Assembly (NCBI GenBank): GCA_034472185.1
Contig: JARBAK010000001.1
Location: 620,001-684,000, forward strand
Direction of reading: 5' to 3'
Length of the DNA stretch: 64,000 nucleotides
Origin: JARBAK01 sp034472185
GTDB lineage: Bacteria; Pseudomonadota; Alphaproteobacteria; Rickettsiales; Midichloriaceae
The notes under the pieces were generated by a model. That model was not told the origin of the DNA, ran no database searches, and saw only the letters and a list, made by a program, of their open reading frames with translations. Shown in pieces: positions 16,732 through 26,199 of the stretch. The first letter of the stretch is position 1; the number at the start of each line of letters is the position of its first letter. A program made the translations under genes and the position numbers.

Positions 16732-18024
16732 TTAATTCTTTCCTAAAGCGCTGTACTTTTTCATGTAATTTCCATACCTGTCGCTTAGCAAATTTGTTTG
16801 TATTTGTTGAAACAGGTCTATTACAACGCTTACTATAATAAGCAAACTTGTACCCCCAAGGTAAAATGGTACGGCGTATTTAGAAATCAATATCTCAGGT
16901 ATAACACATATAGCTGCTACGTATAAAGCGCCCACAGTTGTTATCCGAATTAATACATAATTTATATAATCTGCTGTATTAGCTCCTGGCCTTCTCCCAG
17001 TTACTACTGCTCCTGCTTTCCTCAAATTCTCGGCTGTTTCTTCTGGATTGAAAACAACGGCAGTATAAAAGAAGCTAAAGAAGATAATAAGAGAAACATA
17101 AAGTGTGAGATATAGTATCTTACCGTGACCTAAGTTTGTCATGACTATATATTGCCATGAATCTACTTTCTCAACTCCGCCCATAAAGCCTATCAGAGTA
17201 CTTGGAAACAACAACAATGAGCTTGCGAAGATGGGTCCTATAACTCCAGCTGTATTTAATTTTAGAGGCATATGAGTTGAATCACCTCCATAAATCTTCC
17301 GCCCTATCTGACGTTTGGGATAGTTAATAAGAAGCTTTCTTTGCGCCATCTCCATAAAAACTACAAAACATACCATGACAACGCAGATCATTAGCATAAT
17401 AAACATAAAACCTCCGGAAACCGCCCCCGATCTTCCAAGATCGAATAACGCAGCTAAAGCTGATGGCAAGCCGGCTACTATACCTGAAAATATTATCATA
17501 GAGCTCCCATTTCCTATTCCCTTAGCTGTTATCTGTTCTGCGAGCCACATAATAAGTACAGTGCCGCCCATTAAGCACATAGTTGCAGTTAAGCGAAATA
17601 TCCAACCTGGAGAGGATACTACATGCAAAGACCCACTTACTGTCATATTTTCGAGCCCAACAGCCAACCCATATCCTTGAAACAAAGCAAGGAATATCGT
17701 AAGATAGCGCGTATACTGACCCATTTTTTGTCTTCCCAAATCTCCTTCCTTTTTTAAAAGTGCAAGTTGTGGGGAAAGCACAGTAAACAACTGTATGACA
17801 ATAGATGAAGTGATATAGGGCATAATATTCAGTGCAAAAATCGACATTCTGCCGAGAGCTCCGCCTGTAAACATATTAAACATACCCAATATGCTTGCGC
17901 CCTTCTCTTTTACAAGCTGAGAGAGTAATTCAGAATCGATACCAGGCAATGGGATATAAGTACCCACTCTGTACACTATCAGTATTAGTATCAAAAAATA
18001 AAATCTCCTGAGTAGGCTTTTCAT
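16732..18024 (-). CDS. secY: Preprotein translocase subunit SecY
   Basis: SecY is the channel of the Sec translocon in the inner membrane. The 430-aa product has ten membrane helices, with the helix 1 plug region (YIPLPGIDSELL near residues 28-39), NIMPYITSSIVIQLF, LPLKLN-type MPLKLNTAGVIGPIFA, and the cytoplasmic loop with FNPEETAENLRKAGAVVTGRRPG. Length is typical. It is sandwiched between rplO (18 bases upstream) and adk. Confidence 0.97.
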   Translation of the reverse strand: MKSLLRRFYFLILILIVYRVGTYIPLPGIDSELLSQLVKEKGASILGMFNMFTGGALGRMSIFALNIMPYITSSIVIQLFTVLSPQLALLKKEGDLGRQKMGQYTRYLTIFLALFQGYGLAVGLENMTVSGSLHVVSSPGWIFRLTATMCLMGGTVLIMWLAEQITAKGIGNGSSMIIFSGIVAGLPSALAALFDLGRSGAVSGGFMFIMLMICVVMVCFVVFMEMAQRKLLINYPKRQIGRKIYGGDSTHMPLKLNTAGVIGPIFASSLLLFPSTLIGFMGGVEKVDSWQYIVMTNLGHGKILYLTLYVSLIIFFSFFYTAVVFNPEETAENLRKAGAVVTGRRPGANTADYINYVLIRITTVGALYVAAICVIPEILISKYAVPFYLGGTSLLIIVSVVIDLFQQIQTNLLSDRYGNYMKKYSALGKN

Positions 18025-18042
18025 GTATAACCCACCTACTTA

Positions 18043-18549
18043 TTATTCTATTACTTGCTGTGACTGTAGTGCTTGATCTTTAGATCTTCTACTAGTGGCC
18101 TTCGTTAATATGACTCCACCACCACTATCTGTTAGCATTGCACACGCCTTTTTAGAAGCTGCATGTACCATTACTGTGCATGCTTTAGTAATAGCACCCT
18201 TAGCTAACAATTTTAACTTGCCCCCTTTGTATAAGTTAAGATCTTTGAGGATAGCGAGGGTAACGGGCTGGGCACAATCAAGCTTTCCACTTTCTATAAG
18301 CCGATTTAAACTACCTGTGTTAATAACTTCATACTTTAAAGGAAATAAGCTTTTAAATCCCCTTTTAGGTAACCGTCTAAATAAAGGAGTTTGTCCTCCT
18401 TCGAAACCATTTAGAGCTACTCCCGTTCTTGCGGTTTGTCCCTTTCCTCCACGGCAAGAGGTCTTACCATGGCCAGAACCGATACCTCTCCCGACTACTT
18501 TTCTTCTGTGCCTGGCTCCTGCGTTATCATGTAGTGTATTCAACAACAT
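18043..18549 (-). CDS. rplO: 50S ribosomal protein L15
   Basis: L15 is a 23S rRNA-binding assembly protein. The product has LLNTLHDNAGARHRRK at the start, the glycine-rich RNA-binding stretch (GRGIGSGHGKTSCRGGKGQ), FEGGQTPLFRRLPKRGF, and a C-terminal globular domain. ATG 18549 is chosen because AGGAG lies six bases upstream and the family begins there, giving 168 residues; the frame stays open to a GTG at 18591 that has no ribosome site. It is the first gene of its unit here: murB is divergent upstream, so the usual rpsE-rpmD are missing in front. Confidence 0.95.
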   Translation of the reverse strand: MLLNTLHDNAGARHRRKVVGRGIGSGHGKTSCRGGKGQTARTGVALNGFEGGQTPLFRRLPKRGFKSLFPLKYEVINTGSLNRLIESGKLDCAQPVTLAILKDLNLYKGGKLKLLAKGAITKACTVMVHAASKKACAMLTDSGGGVILTKATSRRSKDQALQSQQVIE

Positions 18550-18816
18550 ATTAGCTCCTGAAATAAATTTCGCCTCCAGCGTTTGGCTCACTAACTAAGT
18601 GACCTCGTATGCTTATATATTATGGAATAGATCGTGTAAAAGGAATTTTTATGAGTTAGCAAATCAACTACATAAAATCCCACTACCTATTATATTAGAA
18701 GTTTACTGGAATAATATACTTGATTGTGTTAATGGAACGGGACAGAGAGTATGTCTCTAGGAGGCCTCTAGAAGCTAGATATGGGGGACATTGATTATGA
18801 GTTCTGGTAGGCCAAT

Positions 18817-19752
18817 ATGACTTTACTAAATAAATTACCAAAAGTTAGAGGAGAATATCGGGAAAATGCTGCACTGTCACAGTTGTGTTGGTTGGGCATT
18901 GGAGGTTTAGCAGAGATTCTTTACACACCCGTAGATTCTGATGATTTAGCTAATTTTTTTGCTAATAAATTACCTGATATACCAGTGTTTATACTGGGCA
19001 TAGGCTCTAATGTGTTGGTACGTGATGGTGGTATAGATGGAGTAATTATAAAGCTGGGCACTGCTTTCTCGAATATAGAATTCTCTAAATCAGAAGATGG
19101 AGCTTATGGATATATTATAGCTGGCGCTGCAGCATTGGACAAAAAAGTTTCTATATTTGCCTTACAGCATTCTTTAAGCGGATTAGAATTTATGATGGGC
19201 ATTCCCGGTACTATAGGTGGGGCTATAGCAATGAATGCGGGTTGCTATAAGGATGATGTATCGAAAGTTATTGAAAAAGTTACGGCTATAAGCAGCCTTA
19301 CGGGAGAGATTAGGAACTTTTCTCGTGACGAGATCAGTTTTATTTATAGGGGAAATAACCTAAGTAAGGAGTGGGTTTTTATAGATGCTCATTTTAAATG
19401 TTGTAGTAGAGCGCTGTCTAGAATTGTAAGCAAAATGAATCGTATACAGGAACAACGTATTCAAACGCAACCTGCGGGGGTGCGTACCTGTGGTTCAACA
19501 TTTAAAAATCCGAATGGGCATAAAGCTTGGGAACTGATTAAAGATGCGGGATGTTCTGGTATGCGTATAGGAGGTGCAGAGTTTTCTCAAATGCATTGTA
19601 ACTTCATAGTAAATGTTGACAATGCTATTTCTTCTGATGTGGAGAGATTAATAGATATTGCAATCGAAAAGGTAAAGGAGCACTGCGGAATTGTGCTATG
19701 TAGGGAATTAATTGTAATAGGCAAAAACAAAGGAGAATACAGCGATGTATAG
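18817..19752 (+). CDS. murB: UDP-N-acetylenolpyruvoylglucosamine reductase MurB
   Basis: MurB is the FAD enzyme that reduces UDP-GlcNAc-enolpyruvate to UDP-MurNAc in peptidoglycan synthesis. The 311-aa product shows FAD-binding GIGSNVLVRDGGIDG near residue 67, the GLEFMMGIPGTIGGAIAMNAGCY core near 130, RVCGSTFKNP-like VRTCGSTFKNP with the catalytic serine, and a final glutamate-bearing segment. It is a type II-like short MurB. The start ATG 18817 overlaps the stop of a 7-codon mini-ORF (18797-18820). murC and ddl are not adjacent; murJ follows after 57 bases. Confidence 0.95.
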   Translation: MTLLNKLPKVRGEYRENAALSQLCWLGIGGLAEILYTPVDSDDLANFFANKLPDIPVFILGIGSNVLVRDGGIDGVIIKLGTAFSNIEFSKSEDGAYGYIIAGAAALDKKVSIFALQHSLSGLEFMMGIPGTIGGAIAMNAGCYKDDVSKVIEKVTAISSLTGEIRNFSRDEISFIYRGNNLSKEWVFIDAHFKCCSRALSRIVSKMNRIQEQRIQTQPAGVRTCGSTFKNPNGHKAWELIKDAGCSGMRIGGAEFSQMHCNFIVNVDNAISSDVERLIDIAIEKVKEHCGIVLCRELIVIGKNKGEYSDV

Positions 19753-19812
19753 CTATTTATGTACCGTGCATTTTATGCAGAACACTTACGCTCCTACTTA
19801 TAAGAGTATGTG

Positions 19813-21369
19813 ATGAGTAATGGCAAATTTAAGACACGCACGATATTTCGATCGACATTAGTTTTGAGCAGCGTTCTTTTAATTTCAAGAGTTTTAGGCT
19901 ATGTGCGTGATGTGATAGTTGCAGCTCGCCTGGGAACTGGGGTTATGAACGATACCTTCATTGCTGCATTTAAAATTGCGAACTTATTTAGGTCAATTTT
20001 TGGTGAAGGCGCTTTTAATTCAGCTTTTGTGCCACTTTTTTCACGTCTTTTACATTCTAGAGGGCCTAAATACGCTAGAGCTGTATGTTGTCGTACTCAA
20101 GCTGTGCTCGCTTTAGCACTTCTAGTGGTTTCTCTTTTAGTTATTATGGGAATGAAGTTTGTAATAGAACTTACTACGCCAGGATTTAAAGTTGATAGTG
20201 ATGCTTTTGTGTTAACTGTGAGATTGGGAAGGATTACTTTTCCGTATTTGTTCTTTGTTTCTCTGGCAGCTTTTTATGGGGCCATTATGAGTGGCTACGG
20301 TAGTTTTGTTCCTTATGCTTTTACCTCTATAATCCTGAATATTACGCTCATAGTTTCTACTTTTTTCATGAATCATACTGCTACGCCCGCACATTCCCTT
20401 GCTTATGGTGTAGTGGTAGCTGGTATGCTCGAGATTACCCTTATGCTTTTTTGCATATATAAAAGAGGGATCTTGCTTCCCCTTGTTATGCCAAAAGTTA
20501 CCAAATATGTGCGACTGATTATAAAAAGAATGCTCCCATCTATCTTAAGCTCAGGAATGATGCAAATTAATGTATGGGTCAATATGCTTTTTCTGTCTTT
20601 TATACCGGGTGGTATGTCATATATATATTTTGCTGATAGACTGATTCAGTTACCCCTTGCCCTCATCAGCACAGCTATGAGTATCACATTACTTCCAGCG
20701 TTGTCAGCTGCGATTAAAGACGTGAACAAAAATGCCTCATTAATTTTGATTAATAAAAGCATTAAGTTTATTGCATTTTTTGCGGTGCCTTCTGCTGTGG
20801 GATTATTTCTTTTATCTACTAGTATAGTTAGCATATTATTTATGCGTGGTAATTTTTCTTCTGAATCTGTAGTAAATACCGCTTCTGCGTTGCAGGCATT
20901 CGCCATTGGCCTTCCTGCTTATATGTTACTGAAGCCTTTAAATATAGTATTTTATGCATATGAAGATACTAAAAACCCAATGATTGTTGCAGTATTTTCC
21001 ATGTTTATCAATGTTATGCTGAGCATATTTCTTTTAAAAAAATATGGTCATACGGGGATAGCATGTTCTTCTGCCGTATCAGCATGGATTAACGCTGTAA
21101 TTCTTGTGGTGTTTTTATGTAAATTAAAAAGGCTGTATTTGCCGAAGTCTCTGTTGATGGATTTAGGGAAATTTGTAACCGCTGCTTTTGGTATGGGCGT
21201 AGCCTTGTACTATGTAACTAAATTATATAATTCTTTTAATATACTTATTCCATTTATTATTCTTATTATTAGTACAATTGTTTTGTATTTGGGACTTTGT
21301 TCCCTTTTAAGATTTAATTTAGGGCAATTACTGAGAAGCGTATTAAGAAATGAGGATACTTCAATATAA
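19813..21369 (+). CDS. murJ: Lipid II flippase MurJ
   Basis: MurJ flips lipid II across the inner membrane. The 518-aa product has about fourteen membrane helices of the MVF/MATE-like fold. It opens with LISRVLGYVRDVIVAARLG, followed by NDTFIAAFKIANLFRSIFGEGAFNSAF-type text (read in two pieces near residues 40-68), which carries the essential arginines and the acidic residue of the cavity. ATG 19813 directly follows a GTG at 19810; either could serve. Its 3' end overlaps the next gene by 20 bases. It fits the murB, murF and uppS set in this window. Confidence 0.95.
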   Translation: MSNGKFKTRTIFRSTLVLSSVLLISRVLGYVRDVIVAARLGTGVMNDTFIAAFKIANLFRSIFGEGAFNSAFVPLFSRLLHSRGPKYARAVCCRTQAVLALALLVVSLLVIMGMKFVIELTTPGFKVDSDAFVLTVRLGRITFPYLFFVSLAAFYGAIMSGYGSFVPYAFTSIILNITLIVSTFFMNHTATPAHSLAYGVVVAGMLEITLMLFCIYKRGILLPLVMPKVTKYVRLIIKRMLPSILSSGMMQINVWVNMLFLSFIPGGMSYIYFADRLIQLPLALISTAMSITLLPALSAAIKDVNKNASLILINKSIKFIAFFAVPSAVGLFLLSTSIVSILFMRGNFSSESVVNTASALQAFAIGLPAYMLLKPLNIVFYAYEDTKNPMIVAVFSMFINVMLSIFLLKKYGHTGIACSSAVSAWINAVILVVFLCKLKRLYLPKSLLMDLGKFVTAAFGMGVALYYVTKLYNSFNILIPFIILIISTIVLYLGLCSLLRFNLGQLLRSVLRNEDTSI

Positions 21370-21877
21370 ATTAGGCTTTATATTCTTGTTAATGGTTGTG
21401 ATGATTGCGGAATATTCTTACGGGTATGCCTCTCCTCATTTGTTAGAAGTTATTGATAAGACAGCTTCAATGAAGGGTAATATTTTTGTGAGCATCAAAT
21501 CCAAGGATGCAAATATGAGATCTGGTCCTGGTATGCGCTATCCATTACGCGCTGTATATCACTGCTCTGGGTATCCTGTATTGATCTTAGATGAATTTGA
21601 ATATTGGCGTAAGATTAGGGATAGTAGCGGGAATGAGGGTTGGATGCAAAGCGCATTACTTTCCAACATACGCACAGCTCTAACGATAGTGCCATGGAGT
21701 TTACTGATGCAGCTTCCTCATGAAAATGCAAGGCCATTAGCCCGTATTGAAAAGGATGTTATTGTGAATTTAAAAGAATGTAAGGGAGAATGGTGTGAAG
21801 TTTCGGTAAGAAGTTATGGACTGTTTAACAAATGCAAGGGGTGGCTAAAAAGACAAGATCTTTGGGGGGTGGAGTGA
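21350..21877 (+). CDS. Periplasmic SH3-domain protein
   Basis: The 175-aa product has an N-terminal signal or anchor helix (residues 8-25). Two bacterial SH3-like segments follow: FVSIKSKDANMRSGPGMRYPL with WRKIRDSSGNEGWMQSALL near residues 45-105, then a second, weaker one with VIVNLKECKGEWCEVSV and GWLKRQDLWGV. This layout is the DUF1058/SH3 family common in Alphaproteobacteria and presumed to bind the cell wall. The ATG lies inside the end of murJ, so the two are likely coupled; a cell-wall role is inferred from domain and context. It converges on ligA. Confidence 0.82.
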   Translation: MRILQYKLGFIFLLMVVMIAEYSYGYASPHLLEVIDKTASMKGNIFVSIKSKDANMRSGPGMRYPLRAVYHCSGYPVLILDEFEYWRKIRDSSGNEGWMQSALLSNIRTALTIVPWSLLMQLPHENARPLARIEKDVIVNLKECKGEWCEVSVRSYGLFNKCKGWLKRQDLWGVE

Positions 21878-21891
21878 TATTATCACATACT

Positions 21892-23991
21892 CTACTTCTG
21901 CAGTTTGCTATAGTCCTGTTCCTGATTAGCGACCGCCTCTATTGTCTGTTTTTTTAGCATCTGTAGCAATTCCGCTTCGCTTAACATATGTATGCCGAGT
22001 TTTTTTGCTTTTTCTACCTTTTCTCCTGGTCCAGTACCTACTACAATATAGTCCACTTTATGAGAAATATTGCTGGAGACACTACCTTGCATTTCTTCTA
22101 TATACTCTTTAGCTTTTTCTCGTGTTAGTGTATCTAAAGTACCTGAAAAGACAAAAAGTTTGCCGCTTATTGCAGTAGTTGATATGTATTTTGATGTTGC
22201 TTGTGACAGATCCTCATAATCTAAAATTTTTAGCTGTGTTTTTATCGTGTTGATAAAACGAAGATTATCTGCATCTTTAAGATATATTTCCACCTCTTTT
22301 GTTATCGTCTCTCCTATACCTTCTATTTGTTGAAGAGTCTTTAGAAGATCTGTTTGTAATAGATTCTGGAAATTATCGATAGTTTTACAAAATTTCGCGA
22401 TTAATTTAGCTATCTCGACTCCTATATGACGTATACCAAGCGCATAGATGAACCTTTCCAATTTTATAATCTTAGCCTTCTCTATAGCTTCTAACAAGTT
22501 TTGTACGGCCTTATCTTTCCATCTAGGACGTTTTTCAAGTCGCGCTTCCTCTTCTTTAGAGTTGTTAATTTCACGTAATATAAAAAGGTCTTCTATGCAT
22601 CGCACATATCCCCATGCCAAAAGGTCTTTTAATTGCATAGCGGCTAGACCTGCTATATTAGCTCCTTGTTTCGAAATAAAATGCAATATTTTACCGAGCA
22701 CTTGAGGGGGGCATTGCTTATTTCCTGTGCATATTCTAATTGTGTTGCTTTTTCCATCTAAAACAACGAGACTTCCGCATTCAGGGCATACAGTGGGAAA
22801 AACATAGGGTGTGCTATCGGCTAATCTCATTTTAGTTAGAACTGAGACGATCTTTGGAATAACATCTCCTGCGCGTTCTATTTTTACCGTATCACCAACT
22901 CTAAAATCCTTCCTTCCTATTTCTTGAGCATTATGAAGTGTAGCTCTAGATACAAGTACTCCGCCAATATTTACTGGGTTTAATTTTGCGACAGGTGTTA
23001 GGATCCCATTTCTACTAATCTGTAGCTTTATATCTAAAATTTGTGTAATAGCGGTTTGTCCAGGAAATTTATGTGCTATAGAGTGGCGTGGTGCTCTGCT
23101 AGTATGGCCAAGTTGATTTTGTATTGTAAGCGAATTTATTTTATATACGACTCCATCTGTATCGTACTCAAGAGTGGCTCTCTTCTTTTCTATTTCTGTA
23201 TAATATGCCCACATTTCGTTTAAGGAATGTGCTACCGTTACGAGATTACTTACATTGAACCCTAGAGTTTTTAAAAATTGCAATGTTTCATAATGAGTAT
23301 TGATTTCTTCTTCTTCCAAAAAACCACTCCATACCAAATAATGTAATTTACGTGCTTTAGTTATAAGAGGATCTAGTTGTCTTAGTGATCCACCTGTAGC
23401 ATTGCGAGGGTTGGCGAAGGCGTTTTTATTTTCTTCGAATTTATTGAGTGATAAAAAATCTTCTTTTTTCATATAGATTTCTCCTCTGATTTCGAAGTTT
23501 CTTTTATAAGGTATATTTATTAATATTCCGCGAACTTGTTTATAATTTTCCGTTATATCCTCACCATCCTTACCATCGCCACGTGTTGTTGCATAAAGTA
23601 AATCACCGTTTGTATATATCGCAGAGAAAGAAATACCGTCTATTTTAGGTTCACAAACTAGAGGAAAGGGGGGGGCGCCATGCAATTTTTCGACTCTATT
23701 TATGAATGCGTGTACATCTTCTCGAGAAAAAGCATTATCAAGAGAGAGCATTGGTCTTTTATGCGAAATCTTACGGAACCGCTCGTCGAGAGCAGCGCCT
23801 ACAGTGGTTGAGGGAGTAGATTCTTGTTGTGCAATTTTCCCGCCTGAAAACTGTAATAGCTCATTTTCGAGTTTTAATAACTTCAGTTTCAACTGGTCAT
23901 ATGCGTAATCTGTAATAATGGGGGCATTTCTAGTGTAGTAGAGGTCGTCATGCATTTTGATCTCTTGCCTCAACGCCTTTATTTCATGCAT
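21892..23991 (-). CDS. ligA: NAD-dependent DNA ligase
   Basis: LigA seals nicks with NAD as cofactor in replication and repair. The product has domain Ia, the adenylation domain with the nucleotidyl lysine in CEPKIDGISFSA, an OB fold (HNAQEIGRKDFRVGDTV), a four-cysteine zinc finger (CPECGSLV...CTGNKQCP), helix-hairpin-helix repeats (IEGIGETI) and a C-terminal BRCT domain (KLFVFSGTLDTLTREKA). ATG 23991 gives 699 residues and puts the lysine at 116, close to E. coli Lys115; an in-frame ATG at 24009 gives 705. Either start lies inside the end of murF, implying coupling. Confidence 0.96.
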   Translation of the reverse strand: MHEIKALRQEIKMHDDLYYTRNAPIITDYAYDQLKLKLLKLENELLQFSGGKIAQQESTPSTTVGAALDERFRKISHKRPMLSLDNAFSREDVHAFINRVEKLHGAPPFPLVCEPKIDGISFSAIYTNGDLLYATTRGDGKDGEDITENYKQVRGILINIPYKRNFEIRGEIYMKKEDFLSLNKFEENKNAFANPRNATGGSLRQLDPLITKARKLHYLVWSGFLEEEEINTHYETLQFLKTLGFNVSNLVTVAHSLNEMWAYYTEIEKKRATLEYDTDGVVYKINSLTIQNQLGHTSRAPRHSIAHKFPGQTAITQILDIKLQISRNGILTPVAKLNPVNIGGVLVSRATLHNAQEIGRKDFRVGDTVKIERAGDVIPKIVSVLTKMRLADSTPYVFPTVCPECGSLVVLDGKSNTIRICTGNKQCPPQVLGKILHFISKQGANIAGLAAMQLKDLLAWGYVRCIEDLFILREINNSKEEEARLEKRPRWKDKAVQNLLEAIEKAKIIKLERFIYALGIRHIGVEIAKLIAKFCKTIDNFQNLLQTDLLKTLQQIEGIGETITKEVEIYLKDADNLRFINTIKTQLKILDYEDLSQATSKYISTTAISGKLFVFSGTLDTLTREKAKEYIEEMQGSVSSNISHKVDYIVVGTGPGEKVEKAKKLGIHMLSEAELLQMLKKQTIEAVANQEQDYSKLQK

Positions 23992-25372
23992 AAGCCTTAA
24001 TAATTGCATCTCTAATTTTTGCCATTTTTATGGTGTTTGATCCTTTGATGAGAATTAAAGAATCAGATTCTATATATGACGCTATATTTGTTGCTAATTC
24101 ATCAGATTTAGCTGTAGCAACACCCCTTATTTTATGATCAAGCTTATTAAAAATCTCACTCATTAGAGGTCCTACGGTGAATACCTTTTGTACTTCGTAT
24201 TTATTTAGCTCTATAAGGAGGGCTATATGTAACTCAGGAGCCGCTTCTCCAAGCTCACACATATCTCCCAATATGACTACTAGTTTTTTCTTTTCTTTCT
24301 TGTTATACGACACTAATCGCAATATTGCCGCTCTCATAGATTCAGGATTTGCGTTATAACTTTCATCTATTACTATTATACCATGGTTTAATCTATGTAT
24401 TTTCCCTCGCCCCTCTAAAGCTTCATAGGAACCCATTTGTTCCATGCATTTTTGTGCGTCTAAACCTAGTATAGTAGTTGTAGCTGCAACTGCGAGGCTA
24501 TTGTAGATATAGTGCTTGCTTGTATCATTTATTTGATAATGGATTTTTCTTCCTAAGCAATCTACTTCGAGCGAAAAGCCAGCATGCATTTCATCGTATT
24601 TTATTAGTCTAACATCACTTTTGGTGTTTTTGCCGAAATAAATTACGCTTATATCCCCTCTTTTCTGAAATTGCTTAGCTATAACGTTATTATAAGGGGC
24701 GTCTGCGTTTAATAGTAAGCATCCATTTTTTTCCATACCTTCGCTTATTTCCGCTTTGGCAAGGGCGATGTTTCTTATAGAACCTAGAGGTCCTATATGT
24801 GCATGTCCTATAGTTGTGACGATTGAGATATAAGGGCATAATATTGAAGATAAACGTGATATCTCCCCTTTTCTATTCATACCCAATTCAAAAATACCGA
24901 ACTTATGCTCTGGATGCAGCTGACATAGTGAAAGTGGTAGGCCCAATAAATTATTTTTGTTTCCAGGACTAGCGAATATATTACTACAGTCTGTATTAAG
25001 GGCAATTCGTAACATTTCTTTAGTTGTTGTTTTCCCTGTGCTGCCGGTTATACCTATAATTTTTCCTGTAAAGCGCTCTCTTGCATATTTAGCCATTTGT
25101 AAAAGCGCATTGTAGACGCTCTCTACTAAAATCAGGGATTCATTTGCGTTTTGCATCTTGGCGTCGACAATACAAAGTCTTGCCCCCCTTTTTATAGCTT
25201 CGTTAGCAAATATACTACCATTACAATTATTTCCTGTAAGCCCTAAGAAGAGATCTCCAGGGTTTATGGTTCTGCTATCGTATGAGATGTCAGTAATTTG
25301 AAGAGGAGTTTTAATATGCACACCTAGTGCTTCTGATAGGGTATTATTATCCCAGATAATCTTTTCTTTCAT
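23984..25372 (-). CDS. murF: UDP-MurNAc-tripeptide--D-alanyl-D-alanine ligase MurF
   Basis: MurF adds D-Ala-D-Ala to UDP-MurNAc-tripeptide, the last cytoplasmic muropeptide step. The 462-aa product has the N-terminal MurF domain (ISYDSRTINPGDLFLGLTG), the Mur-ligase P-loop (IIGITGSTGKTTTKEML near residue 110), GIFELGMNRKGEI, the central VIDESYNANPESMRAA and the C-terminal domain with VVILGDMCELG. The last 8 (or 26) bases overlap ligA. murE and mraY, its usual partners, are not in the window. Confidence 0.95.
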   Translation of the reverse strand: MKEKIIWDNNTLSEALGVHIKTPLQITDISYDSRTINPGDLFLGLTGNNCNGSIFANEAIKRGARLCIVDAKMQNANESLILVESVYNALLQMAKYARERFTGKIIGITGSTGKTTTKEMLRIALNTDCSNIFASPGNKNNLLGLPLSLCQLHPEHKFGIFELGMNRKGEISRLSSILCPYISIVTTIGHAHIGPLGSIRNIALAKAEISEGMEKNGCLLLNADAPYNNVIAKQFQKRGDISVIYFGKNTKSDVRLIKYDEMHAGFSLEVDCLGRKIHYQINDTSKHYIYNSLAVAATTTILGLDAQKCMEQMGSYEALEGRGKIHRLNHGIIVIDESYNANPESMRAAILRLVSYNKKEKKKLVVILGDMCELGEAAPELHIALLIELNKYEVQKVFTVGPLMSEIFNKLDHKIRGVATAKSDELATNIASYIESDSLILIKGSNTIKMAKIRDAIIKAYA

Positions 25373-25485
25373 TTAATATTATGGCAAATTCTATAAACAG
25401 CATGGAAGTCTGAGAGGTCCCGCGATTGGAAGCTATACGTATATGCAAAGAGCGTTTGTTGCATCTAAAATTTTAATAGATGTAA

Positions 25486-26199
25486 TTATTTCGCTATAAA
25501 AGCGAGCACTATTCCCGCTAAGAGAAGGCCGTCTATTCTATCTAATATACCTCCATGTCCTGGTAGTAAATTACCGCTATTCTTTACTTGAAATTTACGC
25601 TTGAATATTGATTCGAGAAAGTCTCCTATTTGAGCTACCACAGAAATTAATAATGTTAGCAGTGGATAGCAACCTAATTCGCTGTTTTTTACATACTGTA
25701 TATGTAAAACAATATATTGAAAGATTATACTAAATAAGAGTGCAAGCAATATCCCGCCGATACAACCGCTCCACGTTTTATTGGGGCTGATTGTGGGTAT
25801 AATTTTGGGTCCTCCTACTGCGATACCCACTACATAAGCTCCTATATCTGTAAGAGAGACAGTAAAGAGAAGCCACAGTGTCTGTGCAAAACCATAGTTT
25901 ATTTCACGAATTTTGATGAAAGAGAAAAAGGCCCACACTATGTAGCATATGCTACATAACATCCACACTATCCTAGATTGAATCGAATGCTGGGTCTTTT
26001 TTGTGCATGCAATTGCTATGGTTTCTCTGATGCTTAGAGCAACTATTATGCCAAGGAAAATCTTATATGTTTCTTCACCTTTATAAATACAATAAATGAC
26101 AATTGGGAATAGTATAACAGACGACAAAGACCTTTTTATAACCTCTGTAGCATGAAATTTTGTCTTGCTATTTGTTATGGATGTTCTTTGATTTCTCAT
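25486..26199 (-). CDS. cdsA: Phosphatidate cytidylyltransferase (CDP-diglyceride synthase)
   Basis: CdsA makes CDP-diacylglycerol from phosphatidate and CTP for phospholipid synthesis. The 237-aa product is polytopic with about seven helices. It carries TDIGAYVVG, the SPNKTWSG segment near residue 143, and the C-terminal signature KNSGNLLPGHGGILDRIDGLL, whose acidic residues bind metal. It is at the short end for the family (E. coli 285). Its start lies 32 bases inside uppS, the conserved uppS-cdsA order seen in many bacteria; dxr, often third, is absent. Confidence 0.94.
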   Translation of the reverse strand: MRNQRTSITNSKTKFHATEVIKRSLSSVILFPIVIYCIYKGEETYKIFLGIIVALSIRETIAIACTKKTQHSIQSRIVWMLCSICYIVWAFFSFIKIREINYGFAQTLWLLFTVSLTDIGAYVVGIAVGGPKIIPTISPNKTWSGCIGGILLALLFSIIFQYIVLHIQYVKNSELGCYPLLTLLISVVAQIGDFLESIFKRKFQVKNSGNLLPGHGGILDRIDGLLLAGIVLAFIAK

